From Ipomoea triloba (lineage: Eukaryota > Streptophyta > Magnoliopsida > Solanales > Convolvulaceae), in NCBI RefSeq assembly GCF_003576645.1, contig NC_044925.1, positions 5,732,003 through 5,796,002 on the forward strand: DNA of 64,000 nt, written 5' to 3'. The notes beneath the pieces were generated by a model, which searched no databases, had not been told where the DNA came from, and was given only the letters and a program-made list of their open reading frames with translations. Shown one piece after another: positions 43,337 through 55,688 of this stretch; position 1 is the stretch's first letter, and each line of letters starts with the position of its first letter. The translations under genes and the position numbers were made by a program.

Positions 43337-45981
43337 GATTCCCGTGTACCAGCATCATGTTGTGATGTTGAAGCTTCGCCAGGTGGCAGCGATGGGTCTA
43401 ATGAGTGTGTTATGCATGTCTCTCTGGGAAGAACGAAATATTGCATGCCGAATTGTGACGAAGCTAGCAACCCATTTGTGGGTCAGAGGTTTAGCACGTT
43501 GGCTGATGGTGTTGAGTTCTATGTCTGGTATGCTTCTACTATTGGGTTTGATGTTCGTCGTAGCACGGAATCAAAGGATAGGGAGGGTAAGGTCTTGAGG
43601 AAGTATTTGGTGTGTTCTCGACATGGTTTCAGGTAGCCTACTAAGGAGGTTTTCCCGGTAGAGGATGGGGTTGATGGCACTTCCATATTGCCAAAGAGAC
43701 GTCGGGTTACGAATAGGGTTGGTTGTAAAGCCAAGATCATTTTTAAGCTTATGGGTGATGGGGGTTATTCTGTGTTTTCTTTGGAGGTAAGGCACACACA
43801 TTGTTTGTGCTTGGAGGCTTCTAAGCCATTTATGAAGGTTAATCGTAAGTTGAATTTGGTCATCAAAGCTTTGTTGTCAATTGCGCGAGAGCGAATATTG
43901 GTCCAATCAAGTCGTTCAAGCTTTACAAGCAGATGGTGGGGGAGTATGCTGATGTTGAGGCCACCGGTGTAGACTTTCAAAATTTTAAGCGGGATTTAAT
44001 GGCATATATTAGTGGGGGTGAAGCGTAGTTGATTGTTTAGAAGTTCATTCATAAGGAGTTGTGGTCTGCATTTTGCTTTGACTATGATGTGGATGAGTAT
44101 GATCAGCTCTCGCGTGTGTTTTGGGCAGACTTGGTTGCTCTGCGGAACTTTGTGTGCTTTGGTGATGTCGTCTCCTTCGATATGACGTATTAGACTAACA
44201 GGTATGTGCATATGTCATTGTCGTCGTGTGCATCTATGTTGTCTGTGTTTTCTTCTTGGGCCTCCCTTTACAAGTGTTTGCATTATGGGGTCTTGGGTGT
44301 TTTCTGCTCTATCTGATCCGTGTCCCAGGTTAACACGTTCGCGTGTATGCATATGTGGGCATAGGCGTGTGCACGTGGTATATAGCTTTAGGTGTGTGCA
44401 TTTATGTTATATAGCGTGTGCACTTGTTATTTGAACGCACTGTCTCATTGCCTATTTTTCACTGTGTGTGTATTCTGTGTTTTTTTGTTTAACTGTACGG
44501 TGCTGGGCTATGTGTAGGTATAATATGGTGTTCGTACCATTTACTGGCATGGATAATCACAAGAAATCTGTGATGTTTGCTGCGGGGTTGATTGCAAAGG
44601 AAGATATTGACTCCTATGTGTGGTTGTTTGATAATTTCAAACGAGTTATGGGTCATGAGCCAACATACGTTGTCACCGATCAAGAGCCATCGTTGCGGGT
44701 TGTTATGCCCAGGGTTTCCACTTCTTCATGACAACGATTTTGTATGCGGCATATCATGACAAAGGTTGGCGACAAGGTTGGTGCGGTGCTTGCCAATGAT
44801 TAGTCATTTCGTCGGGCTCTTAATGATGTTGTGTGAGATGAGTGTATAACGATAGATCAGTTTGAATGTAAATGGCTTGAGGTTAAGGAGTTGCATGGTC
44901 TTACCGAGCATAGATGGCTTCAGCATATGTTTGAGTTGCATGCATTTTGGATTCGTGCTTTTTTTAGGACTTGCCTATAGGTGGTTTGGTCCGGACTACA
45001 TCTCTGTCCGAATCACAGAACAATTCATTTGGTGGTGCACTAATTGTCATGCAAGCTTAGTGGAGTTTTTCATTCACTTTGAAGGCGCGATTTGATACTC
45101 AAAGGCATAAGCAGGCTAAGCTCGATGCTGCATGTGAGAGATATTTGCTCGTGCTTAAGACGCCGTTAGCTATTGAGCATTATGCTGCTGCTGTTTATAC
45201 CATTACTATTTTCTATGACGTGCATGTAGAGATTGTTGCTAGTTGCTTTGACTATTGTGTGTTATCCTCTACGGTTGATGGCTCTGTGAAACGTGTTGGA
45301 GTAGAGCATGCAAATGGGGTTGTACTTGTGGTTGTATTTAATATGGATGAGACTACTGCTTCTTGTTCATGTAGGATGTTTGAGCGGGTTGGGTTGCTTT
45401 GTAGGCATATCTTTCTTGTTTTCAAGGATGGTCGTTTGGACTCCATTCCGCCGTGCTACATTGTTTCCTAGTGGACACGTGATGTGTACAAGCGCCCAAT
45501 TTATGATATAAATGGTGTGCACGATGCTTCTATTTTACAGGTGGGCTCTACCAAGGTCTCATGAAGGAGGTTTGGAATGAGTTTTATAGTTGTGTTGCAC
45601 TTGCCGGTGATAATTCGGATCATGTGTTGGAGTTGTCACGTGTTTTGAAGAAGTTGAGACTGTCATTTGTTAATGCGGACAGTAAGTCAACTTCATCTGT
45701 GCGTAAGTTTGGCATTATTCGGTTGTTTGGGGTGTCCTCACATCTCCAGAGATTGTTGTCCACCCCCTACTATTGCTAAGAATAAGGGGTCTAGGAAGCG
45801 GTTCAAATCCTTAAAAGAACTTAAGGTAGAGAAAGTTGCGCAGTCAACTCGTGAGTGCAAGACGTGCCACAAATTTGATGGGCATGACACCCGCAACTGC
45901 CTTTTCAATCCGAATCGCAAATCAAAGGGAACCGCAAAGTCAAAGTCGAAGGCAAAGGCAAAGTCAAAGGCCAAGGCGTAG
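43337..45981 (+). pseudogene. FAR1/FHY3-type MULE transposase gene, broken
   Basis: After an acceptor-like CCCAG at 43334-43338, the plus strand encodes a FAR1 DNA-binding domain (GQRFSTLADGVEFYVWYAST, DVRRS, KYLVCSRHGF). Next come the NF.RD.M.YI region and the MULE transposase core (ALRNFVCFGDVVSFDMTY, NMVFVPFTGMDNHKKSVMFA, YVVTDQEPSLR). A SWIM zinc finger follows (CSCRMFERVGLLCRHIF), and then a C-terminal CCHC-like knuckle (CKTCHKFDGHDTRNC) before a Lys-rich tail. An intron of 315 bases (44202-44516, GTATGT...TGTAG) is intact. Several stops (after HGFR, EA, TY, AND and VV) and at least one frameshift disable it. FAR1-type proteins derive from Mutator-like transposases. Nearby GTGCAC-rich DNA suggests a transposon copy rather than a domesticated regulator, but domestication followed by decay cannot be excluded. 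Confidence 0.88.
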
Positions 45982-46744
45982 TTTTCATTGCTAGCATGGG
46001 GGGGGGGTGTTATTTTAGTTGGTTGTGTTAGACATTGGTTACTGTTATTGTTTAATATTAAACATTTATTTCCTCACTCTTGTTTAGTTCTTTGTTATTA
46101 TTAAATGTTATTTCTTTTTTTTTTTCCATTCTGTTTGGTATTAATCTATTTTGGCACCCGTTGCGGGTTTCGCCCATGTGCACTTTTTTTTTTGTGCTGT
46201 GTGCACGTTTGGAAGAGCTGGTGTTGTTTTGTGGTAGTTGGTTTAGCCACTCAAATAAGTTAAATTTCGTATAGTTTTTCACACACAGATGTTGACTAAT
46301 TAGATTTTGGTGGTTTGTAAATACCATGCACACACTTCTATGCACTAGTGCACACGATTCGTGCAATACAATTTGCATGTGCTGTTTGTTATTTTTGCAA
46401 TCCCTATGGACATGTAACGCATAAATTCAAACATGCACAAACTTTCATTCACTAGTGCACATGGTGTCTAAATAAGTGTGGTTCAAACACATCATGGCTC
46501 ACACTACCATTACACAAATGGGACTGTAGTCGTCGTTGCACACGCATGTTAATATAGGTGCACAAACAAAAATAAAGCAACTACGAGTTGTGCCATCTGC
46601 CACGTTGTGTACCCTAACCATACTCAAGTCACAAAAATTATACTAGTAACCCACAGTCTGCTGATATGTCAAGTTGATGGTAATGTCTATATACGTGTTC
46701 TCCAAAAACCAAACAGTTTACATCAAATAGTCTTCATCATTGCA
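45982..46744. other. GTGCAC-rich intergenic or UTR sequence
   Basis: Motifs such as GTGTGCACG, TGCACTAGTGCACACG, ACTAGTGCACATGG and GTGCACAAAC recur. No coding evidence apart from short frames. Confidence 0.45.
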
Positions 46745-49632
46745 TCAAAAGTCACTGGCTTTCGTGGCATAACTAAGGAAAAGCTCATGCTGGAATTTAT
46801 GCGTCCCCATCATTTGTACAAGTGTTTCAATTGTTTGCTGGATCTCCCGAAGTATTTCTTCCTTGGTAGCCATGTCACCTACCTCCTTTATTAATTTCTC
46901 CAGGTCCAACACGATGGCCTTTAGCGTTGTTATTTTCTCATAGATGCGAGCTTCATAAGAATGCAATTTAGGGAAGAGGAAATCAGTTTGCAGTTCAGTA
47001 TTTAACGGTGTGCAAGCATGGTCTTTTTCATACTATAATTTACTATTAATGTGGATATACTACCCATGTGCATACGAGATCATAACACTGTGCAAACAGC
47101 AGCATTTTTGAAATTTGTTATACTGAAAGTGTACTAATACTTCAGGTGTGAAACTCAGTCTGTTATACTGTGCACTATGTTAGTAGTAAAACAGAACATG
47201 CACCTTCACTTTTGCCCTCTGGATGAGGATAGAAAATCTGTCTATAACCTCTGTGCATGTGACTGTATAGCTTGGTGCACTTCAGTGTGTAACAATATGC
47301 ATGCTATTTTGTTAGAATTCTTCATGGATGTAGGACGCTTATCTAAAAACAGTGTGTAACCTAAAAGGGTTGTAACATATGCTCATACCACCCATTTGCA
47401 TCTCATTTTCGTACGCTATGCACAATATTAGTTACCAGTTTTAATGTGAATCCAAAATAAAAGCTCGATATTCGTCTTACCTTATCTTCCTCGCATGCTA
47501 CCTTCGCATCTGTGTTTTCTAATTCGGCTGCTAACAACTCCCATTTCCCAAATCCTCCAAATTTGATTTAATTGAATTGCCGATCCCTCATTATCTTGCG
47601 TGTCCATCCTTTTATTCGTGGCACTTATCGGGGTACTACATTGATTTCAAACTTCACGCGGTCCATATATAGCACGTACATTGGTCCCATCGAAAGATCA
47701 ACATATATAAAATGGTGAATTTTTAGGTGATAGTCAATTTCACTAATATGCACACATGTAGCTTGCTTACTGTTAGAAAATGTAGTGGTCCGCAAAATCT
47801 GTCGTGTTCTCCTTTTTTCCATTCATCATGGGTGTTCACGAGGTTTGTCAGGAAATATTTGCACCAATTCAGATTTGGGATTCGTGTCACATCATCCAGG
47901 TTGTCCACAAAAAGCTTGTGGCAATAACCATTAAGCATGCAGCAGGTCAATGTGGTGACCACCAATACCGTGAAATGGCGCTTGAAAATGTCACACCCTT
48001 CCGGGTATTCCCCCAACATGTTACAGACCATCCATGGTGTTATGTTGTGTTTCGTTGTAAGGAAGCTACCTCTCCACTCTAGTAGGGTCCTTGTTATGTC
48101 GTTGGGGTATCGGTTTGTCACTTCAACCTCGCCCCGTGGCAGCCCGAACACCGCGTGCATATCAGACTCCTCGATATGAAGGATTTTATCATTCTCCAGT
48201 TTAATTGTCATTGTTTCTAGGTCAAAGTTCATAAGGCAGTCAACGCCCTAACCGCTTTGGAGTCTCAATTACTTCAATGTTCAGGATCTCCTGGAATCCT
48301 ATGGCCTCAACTGCGTTCCGCTGCCGGGCATTCAAGTTTCGTATAACATTTACGAGTGGTTTGCCAGTTATCCGAGTTTTCATGCTCAGAAATCTAGCAT
48401 TCTCTTTCTCTGTTAGCTCATACGCGGGGGCATCCCATGTCGGCTCAGCTTCTAGGCGATGTAAGAGTTGCTAGGGGAGGGTTCACAAAACCGTCATCAT
48501 CTCCCACCGGTGTAGACTGTTGGGTTGTGACTTGGGTCATCTGGCGTTTGTTACCTGTGCAGTAAAAAGGAATTTCAAAATCATTAATGAATTAAGTTTC
48601 GCATGTACTACAACTGCCATGCACACGCTTCTGGTATTGGTGTACACAGAGTTTATTATACTACCCATCACACTGGTTAAACACCTTATGCAAACTCCAA
48701 CTAACATGCACATACTTCCCTGCCCATCCACGTGCACTGGGGTTTTGCAATACAATTTCCATTTGCTGCTTGTAATTACTAAACTCCCTTTGTTAATGCA
48801 GCAATTGAAATCATTTCGAAATAAGTACAATAGTAAATAAGCAAATACACCAGATTCACACATTCTTAGTAAATAAGCAACTACACCAACTTCTTTCTAC
48901 ATTCCATTCGAATACATCAACATTAGCACTTGGGTTAAATACCGTTTGTATGGCAGTGCAACTATACATTTATGGACTATAGATTTATACATGCAATATC
49001 AGCATAACTTCTATGCTTGCACTGAGGTCAGTGTAGGGCCCAAACATCTAACTCTACATTGACCCACTATTGCCTGTCAACATCTAATTCTACAACTAAC
49101 TATTGAAACTTTTCCTATGGGGACCACTGTAACACACATCATTCGACTCTTTTGGTCGCTTACACCTGGGACCACCACCAACTCCTGAGGCAGTTTTAAT
49201 GTTTTTTTTTGGGTTTTCCCAGTGTGCCACATAACCCCGATTCCAATCAACCCAAAGTGTTTTTTCGGTCCCTTGGTGTGTTTTCAAGCCTCGGTCAACT
49301 ACATATTTGCTCATAAACATTTTACCTAACTTTCCTGCCTACCCACGCACTCTTCAAATTCACCCCCCATGTTTGTAATTTCACTCCTCTACCTAACCTA
49401 CCTAAATCTCTAAGTGAATGCTGCTAGGGGAGTGTGTGCATATGTTCTGGTCGGAGCCCTAACGGCTCAATCAGGATGTCCTGCGCCGGGCCGCTATCAA
49501 ACAACAGACAACAAACAAACCCACCATGAAACCAACAAAAAAAAACACTCAACAATCGGATACGGTACCTTTGGAAGTTGATTGCGCCCGTTGTCCCCTT
49601 TGTCTCTTCGCTGGTCGTTTCTGTCTTGCCAT
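46745..49632 (-). pseudogene. TE-associated gene of Ulp1/FAR1-MULE cargo type, decayed
   Basis: On the minus strand a basic start exon (MARQKRPAKRQRGQRAQS, from 49632, donor AAAG|GTACCG) is followed after about 1 kb by a long coding-like stretch (about 48560-47470). This contains KTRITGKPLVNVIRNLNARQ, AIGFQEILNIEVIE, VFGLPRGEVEVTNRYP, CNMLGEYPEGCDIF, NWCKYFLTNLV, FCGPLHFLT, DRVKFEINVVPR and GWTRKIMRDR. A coiled-coil-like piece (ATKEEILREIQQTIETLVQM) lies at 46745-46880. This order resembles the N-terminal region of proteins that occur with Ulp1-type peptidases in plant MULEs, but no peptidase catalytic region is seen. Several stops and frame changes break it. It lies convergent to the FAR1-type transposase, so both could be parts of one element. 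Function unknown. Confidence 0.5.
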
Positions 49633-50028
49633 GGTTAACTAGAAGTAGCGTCACAATTCGCGGGTGCTGGATGGTCTCCGGGTGTTGGTCAATCGCGCTA
49701 CCCTGGATGGGGGTGTGGAGAGGACAATTGGGGTTAGGGTTGACACGTCTCGGTGGTGTTTTTTGGATGGATTTCGAACGCCCAACGTTGGCGAATTGTG
49801 GGAGCGAAAAAATCGGCTAAATCCCTATGTTCTTGAACCGCTTCTGCGCCCTTTTACTTTTTTACCCTTTGTTTTTAATTTCCCCTATTATTTGATGGTA
49901 AATTGCAATCATCGTGCATGATTTTTATTAGCAAATCTCAGCCATCGAATTTTGTAATCGTATGGTTGGAATTTTATCTTATTTCTCATGTAAAAAGGGT
50001 TGTCTCATATGAAGTCAACCTTATAATA
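49633..50028. other. Upstream flank of the decayed TE gene
   Basis: AT-rich to mixed sequence. GTAATCGTATGGTTGGAATT, TTATCTTATTTCTCATG near 49955-49990 resembles, in reverse, the start of the TA-flanked element at 31316, so an element border may lie here. No gene. Confidence 0.35.
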
Positions 50029-50339
50029 AGGCTATTCAGGTGGGAACGGGTAAACTAGGAGAAAACTAAGAATAACTCACAGCCGTCCACGTGCCCAAAT
50101 CTAACGGATCAGAAACACTGGTTTTTTTTATTTTTTTTAAAGCGGTGACATTTTCATAAATAATTAAACATCGAAGTACATGTAAATTGTGTTAAAAGTG
50201 CAAGTAATAGTTTCATATAGTGCACCTAAGTGCAAGTAAAATGTACATTGAGCATCAATATTAAGTGCACCTAACATTATAATTAGTTGCACTAGCTAGA
50301 CGTTATCATTAAGTGCACCTACACTACTGGAAATCCCTC

Positions 50340-50755
50340 TATTTCCGTCCAACGAATATTGGACGGAAAATGCGGGTTATTAGTCGGTAAATGGGTTTTC
50401 GACCAACATTCCGTCCAAAATGATGATCCGAAAAAATGAGCATTGGTAATTCCGTCCAACATAAGATGTTGGATGGAAATTTCGTCCAACAGGTCAAAAT
50501 TCGACGAAAATTCCGAATCGTAACCCACCATTTCTAGAATGGGAATTTCCGTCCAATTTTGACTTGTTGGACAGAAAATCCAAATGACAACCCACCATTT
50601 TAAGAATGGATTTTCCGTCCAACTTCAACCCATTAGACGGAAATTCCGGCTGGTAACCCAATGAATTTAAGAATGGGAAATTCCGTCCAATTTTGACCTG
50701 TTGGACGGAAATTCTAACCAACTTATTGGACGGAAATTGTGACCAGCAATTGGAC
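50340..50755. promoter_or_regulatory. CACTA subterminal repeat array, left
   Basis: About a dozen TTCCGTCCAAC or GTTGGACGGAAA units lie in both orientations at about 20-45 base spacing. In En/Spm such subterminal motifs are bound by the TNPA-type protein; binding here is inferred. Confidence 0.8.
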
Positions 50756-51231
50756 CAAAAATTTGTATTTATATAAATTATTTTTAGAGCAAATTGCCAT
50801 TTTGATCCATTGACTATAGGGGTACTTTTAATTGCAGTCCACGACTTTCAAAACTGTTAATTGCATACCATGACTATTCAATTTTTATCAATTTTGGTCA
50901 CTCCGGCCAAATTGCCGGCCAAATGTCGCCGAAAAGTCCTAAACCCTAAATTAATGAGGGTATTTTAGTCATTTCACACATCTTTCTTCTTCTCCGGCGA
51001 TGTGCGAATTTTTCCGGCTGTCATTATTATTTCCGGCTGGAATATTTCCTTCCTCAAATGTATATTCACACAGGATGAGAACATGGTACTAATAACAACA
51101 AGAAACAATAGAACTTAGTTAAAACTGACCTAAATTCTATCTACGCAAGGGAGGAAAGTGCTATTCTAGAACCAAATCAAAACCACATATCAATCAATGC
51201 CTGATTGCCACAGGAAGTTTCTTCTCTGCAT

Positions 51232-51400
51232 CTAATCTTCATCGGCGGAGGGCTTGGACGAGGACCTCAGCAGCAAGGTATTCAAGCACGGCGGCAAGAT
51301 AGACCGGAGCTCCGGCGGGGAACTGGAGACCGGCCTTGCTGCTCCGGGACTGAGCCTTCTTTGCGGCACCGGAACCGAGAGTTTTTCCACGTCCGTCCAT
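51232..51400 (-). pseudogene. Histone H2A gene fragment with two internal deletions
   Basis: From an ATG at 51400 the minus strand gives [18 protein letters not shown], then [10 protein letters not shown] joined directly to [18 protein letters not shown]. These are the H2A N-terminal tail and histone-fold segments. Compared with plant H2A in general, about 18 residues (the VGRIARFLK...ERVG helix) are missing in frame. After AAEV a second deletion jumps, in a shifted frame, to [10 protein letters not shown] and a stop at 51232, a typical plant H2A C-terminus. The product therefore retains start, tail and terminus codons but lacks most of the fold and cannot form a nucleosomal H2A. It lies inside a Pack-MULE. 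No intron sequence is visible. Confidence 0.9.
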
Positions 51401-51509
51401 CGCTGCTATCGCCGCCGACAGAACTGAAACAGAGAAAAAGCCACGTCCGACCACGTCCTGCTAGCCTCACGCCTATTCTTCTTAGATCTGGAGATTCGGC
51501 TCATTAGCT

Positions 51510-51690
51510 TTGTTGTTGGTGAGTTCTGTGGTGTTTCTTGATTTTCCGACGGTGAGGTCCGACAATGGCGACGCTCTTTTGGCGTTGAAATTTAGGATTG
51601 ACCCGTCGGGGTTATGGTTGGTTGGTCGGAGAAGAATGTGGGGAGTGTTTGCCGGTGTGAAGGGGTGTATGAATGGACCAACCCAAGTAG
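51510..51690 (+). pseudogene. LRR receptor-like kinase N-terminal fragment
   Basis: The plus strand encodes a hydrophobic start (MLLVSSVVFLDF), then RSDNGDALLALKFRIDPSG, and a frame-damaged W..GVKGCMNG. This is the LRR N-terminal cap order (...D..ALLALK..IDPSG.L.W...W.GV.C.NG) of plant LRR kinases. Downstream LRRs and kinase are absent. After about 51690 the frame runs into non-homologous sequence and the MULE inverted repeat. Capture by the element is inferred from its position. Confidence 0.65.
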
Positions 51691-52131
51691 CTCCAAAACA
51701 TGGTCGACCAAGTTGCTCGCCAGAGAAAAGTGAAAGCTCGTCGGAGAAGAAGAAAGATGCATGAAATGACTAAAATACCCTCATTAATTTAGGGTTTAGA
51801 ACTTTCTGGCGACATTTGGCTGGCAATTTGGCCGGAGCGACCAAAATTGATAAAAATTGAATAGTCATGGTATGCAATTAACAGTTTTGATAGTCAGTGG
51901 ACCAAAATGGCAATTTGCTCTTATTTTTATTATTTTAATCTACTATAATTTTGTTTTACCTGTTATCAATACATTCTATATCATCAACAAAATAATGTAT
52001 ACACTATCAAAATTCAAAATGAAAATATTTAAATATTAAAATTATTTACAACAAAAATATAGTATTGTGTGCATTTAAGCAGTCTACTATTGCCATACAC
52101 ACCAAAAAAAAGTCATAAAAACATTAAGTCT

Positions 52132-55100
52132 TTAATCTTCATCACAATGAGCTTGTGTTTCATCATTTTGCGAACCGGAGTTGTTCAAGTTTAAAGAACT
52201 TAAGAACTCAGGATTTGCACTGAATTGTGCAAATATAGCACCCATCTTTGATAATTCTTCTTGGATAAACTTGTTTTCTTCCCGAAACATTTTGTTTTTG
52301 ATATGTCATTAAATGGCCTCGTATTTGTGCTTGTTTATGCTTATTTTTCATTTAAAAGTTATGCAAATGAATGTAGAATAGTTCTTAATTTTGTGTATTT
52401 TGTTTGAAGGAATGAAAGATCAAGTAATGAGAAAACAAGCATGAAAAGATGCTAATCTTGGGAGAAAACAGGACTTTAAAGCACAAAGAAGACACTCGAG
52501 GGCACGCCGAGCACGAAGGAGCAAAACGATAGCGTGAAGGTCAATTAGAAGAACTCACGTTGACATTCACATCGTGAGTGTCAGCGTGAGTCCTCAGCGT
52601 GGTTTCTGATCAGGGACTCACGCTGAGACTCACGGTGTGGGTCTCAGCGTGAGTGCTGATTAGAAACTGATATCTGAACTCACGTTAACACTCACGGTGT
52701 GAGTGTCAGCGTGAGTCTCAATGATCAGTTTCTGATCATTGAGACTCACGGTGGGACTCACACCGTGAGTCCCAGTCCCACCGTGACTTCTAGTCCTGAA
52801 GGGTGCGAAATGGCGCAAAAATTACACTATAAATACCCTTGGTTGGTTATTTTGTAATCACTTTTGAATTTCTAAGTTCCCCTTTTAGTTTTTCTCTCTA
52901 GCTAGGAAACTTTAGAAAACATTTCCCACACTTGTAATCTACCATTTTATTAGAAGATTTAGAGAAAGAACTCCAACATTCAACATCAATTTCAGATTAT
53001 TCCTTCCATTAAATTATCAAGTTAAGTTCTTTATTTCATATTTGTGCATTTATATTTCTTAAAGTTTGTTTGAATTCCATGTTATTATTTTAATTGCTTA
53101 TTGCTTTACATTCCAAATATGAATAGTTAAACATATTTAGGATTTGAATTGAACTTCCTTGATGTATGAATCCCAATATGAATTAAATTGCATAAATTAG
53201 GTTTTGTATTGTCTTAATGTTGAACTTGGTTATGAATTGGGTAGAATTGAATTGGCTCTTAATAATTATGGCCAAATTATGCAAGAGATATTTGGAATTG
53301 GTGTTCCACCTATGAGAATAGGGCTACACCATAGTCATACCTCCCATATTTCTTACTCACCTTTGAGAAAAGGGAGTTTGAAGGAAATAGGCACACAAAG
53401 TGTTTGTTAAATTGCCTCTTCTAGCCAAGTTGCCATGAGAATGGAACTTAGGATTAGTTGATAGTCCAAGTGATCACGAGAGTGACATTGACACTTAAAC
53501 CATTTCCCCAAGTTCATCATCTAGACTTGCATAACTTAAACTTTAGACATAAACGAGATTTTATTTAAGGATGTTTGGTTCAAATCTCTATTTCATTTAT
53601 TACCTTTTAATTCACTTACTTGTTCTCATTATTGATTTCTTAAACATGAACTACTCAAATATCTTTAGGTTAGCTTTCAAACACTGCATGAACCCGTGCT
53701 TAACCCCTTATTACTTAAACTCCCATTAAGCTATTCCTTGAGGACGATACTCTTAATTTTACATCACCACTAAAATACAACATTCAGTTTTCTTCCCTCA
53801 TTTCTTAAATTTCTGCCATCAAAGCTACATTTGAAGAAGACGCTCTAGCCTGAGAATTTGATTTCTTTGAAGTTTCAAGAAAATAGTGTTGCGTATCCGA
53901 ACCAAAACCATATACGTAGCCTCCCCTCTTTACACCACCGGTGGCCTCCAAACCACAACTCTACATCTGATGCTTCAGTCTGAGTCTGTCGCAATTCATT
54001 CATAGTATCCTATAGAATAAAACAATGTACTTTAATCTCCTAAAATAATTCCATGTGACACTTTTAATAAAATTCATATTAGAAAAATTTTTACCACAAC
54101 TTTTTGAGCTTTTGCACAAACATATGCTTAATCTCCATTTTTCCTTTTATGAGCGTGTTGATATAAGTCTGCAAGACTTGGATCTTTTCTAAGTTTTTCT
54201 TTCTATTCAAGAATAATACAACATATTTAGTATAATGTTATAACATAAGATAAGCTATTTTAATATTTTTTTTCAAACTTACAAGTTTTCGGCGATGTTC
54301 AGTCATAGGAATAGAACCACAACTGTGAAGCGATGCACCTAATCCTCCAGAGTTTGAATTTCTATTACTCTTGTTTTTCTCCGAGACTTTTTTGAAATCC
54401 TCACTCTCCCAAATGCGTACTATGTCATCTAGCACATCATCAGCAATCCAATGTGGTTTGGTTTTGCTTTTATCAGCCAAGCACACCCGAACCTCTCGCA
54501 TATGGTCTGTAAGGAGCTTTGCACCTTTTTTCTCAAAGATGCGGCGTACAATATTCTCCTCTAGTGGATCCTATCTATAATTTTTCTATGATCATCAAAA
54601 CTCTAAATTAGCAAACACAAAGTAATCTTTTTTTTATGCTAAAGATTAACACAAAGGCAGTAACAATATACTGGCTTGGTTTGAGCAAATTGTATATTTT
54701 TCACATGTGTTAAAAAACAGTAAGGCTCAAATCATGAGAAAATAACACTAAGGTAGTAACAATAATACAGCATTAACACATTTGAAAAATATACAATTTG
54801 CTCAAACCAAATGTCCACTAATCACAATATTCCTTTTATCACCAAAATGCAAATTTTCAACATCTTAGTGTATCAATAATTTACATTTAAACATACTACA
54901 TAATTTGTCACTTTCTGTATTGCTTTCAACAGTAAATATCATTGTCCATAATTATTCCATGCATTAATCAAATAACTCAAGTAGAATAATTAACTATGTA
55001 TTGATGAACATTCAGATGCAGAAGAATTTCGCTAAAAGTAAAAAATTTATTCGAAAGCAAATTTCTATGAAAATTTCAGCTCCACATTTAATCATGTAGT

Positions 55101-55570
55101 AACTCAGACATGTGATCACCATTGATTAACAAGGTTACTTACCTTAAACTCATTAAACCACACGTCCTTTAGATATTGAGGAGCGGCCTTAAATGATTTT
55201 ATAGCCTGCAGGTATGCCTTTTGTATGCATTCTATGATCCCATGATGTGCTAAATGAGGCTCAAATCTGATTATAATACATTGTTAGGTTTTATGGCATT
55301 TATATAATATATGTGAAAATGAATAGTACTTACGCTTTTTCACCGATTGGGTGAATCAAAGTCCTACGATCATTTGGAATCGTGCTCGGTGGAGTTGATG
55401 GCTCAGAAGCCGGTTGAGAAGTATGCTCGGTCGCCGCTTCAGTAGTATACTCACTCTCCCTTGAAGCTGAGGCAATACACTCAGAATCAGTGTCCTCCAA
55501 ATGCCTTCTGACTTCATTACTTTGTGTTGTCCTTATGTGTGCATTTCCTTCTTCCGGGTCATTAAATTAG
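52132..55570 (-). pseudogene. TNP1-like / Transposase_24 (Ptta/En/Spm) gene of the CACTA element
   Basis: Minus-strand exons: an acidic Ser/Thr-rich exon down to 55334 (RRTLIHPIGEKA, donor GTAAGT); 55266-55143 (GIIECIQKAYLQAIKSFKAA, LKDVWFNEFK); 54570-54283 (EKKGAKLLTDHM, KPHWIADDVLDDI, NRNSNSGGLGASLHSCGSIP, EHRRKL); about 54204-54103 (LADLYQHAHKRKNGD then TAA); then GYVYGFGSDTQ near 53930. The C-terminus has a coiled coil (EENKMFREENKFIQEELSKM) and ends at 52132. A solo LTR (52299-53786) sits inside the last coding part, and the frame resumes exactly when it and one GTTTT copy are skipped. At least two stops (after KNGD and after AEI) disable it. TNP1/TNPA-type proteins bind subterminal repeats and assist TNP2. 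Confidence 0.85.
52299..53786 (+). mobile_element. Solo LTR inside the TNP1-like gene, GTTTT target duplication
   Basis: It begins TGATATGTCATTAAATGGC and ends CTAAAATACAACATTCA. GTTTT occurs on both sides (52294-52298 and 53787-53791). Several CACGGTGTGAGTCTCAGCG-type inverted phrases fill 52555-52795, and a CCTTGAGGACGATACTC motif lies near the 3' end. The interrupted minus-strand coding sequence reads through in frame when the LTR and one duplication are skipped, which independently confirms the borders. Confidence 0.88.
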
Positions 55571-55688
55571 CATAATACATAATGTATTCCTTATATAACT
55601 AAAATTCAATTAACATATATCATAATGTATCTTAATCGAATTAGCATAAAAATATAAAAATAACATTAAAATAAAGTAAAAGAACCAA

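Larger units (their letters stand above)
50787..51920. mobile_element. Pack-MULE with histone H2A and LRR-kinase fragments, nested in the CACTA element
   Basis: Terminal inverted repeats of about 185-230 bases: the left starts GAGCAAATTGCCATTTTG and passes through TTGATAAAAATTGAATAG-type sequence (reverse) to AATTAATGAGGGTATTTTAG. The right is the reverse complement, ending at 51920, and lacks a 31-base stretch found in the left copy. TTATTTTTA occurs exactly on both sides (50778-50786 and 51921-51929), a 9-bp target duplication. The 0.7-kb interior is GC-richer and carries pieces of two unrelated host genes on opposite strands. No transposase. Confidence 0.92.
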
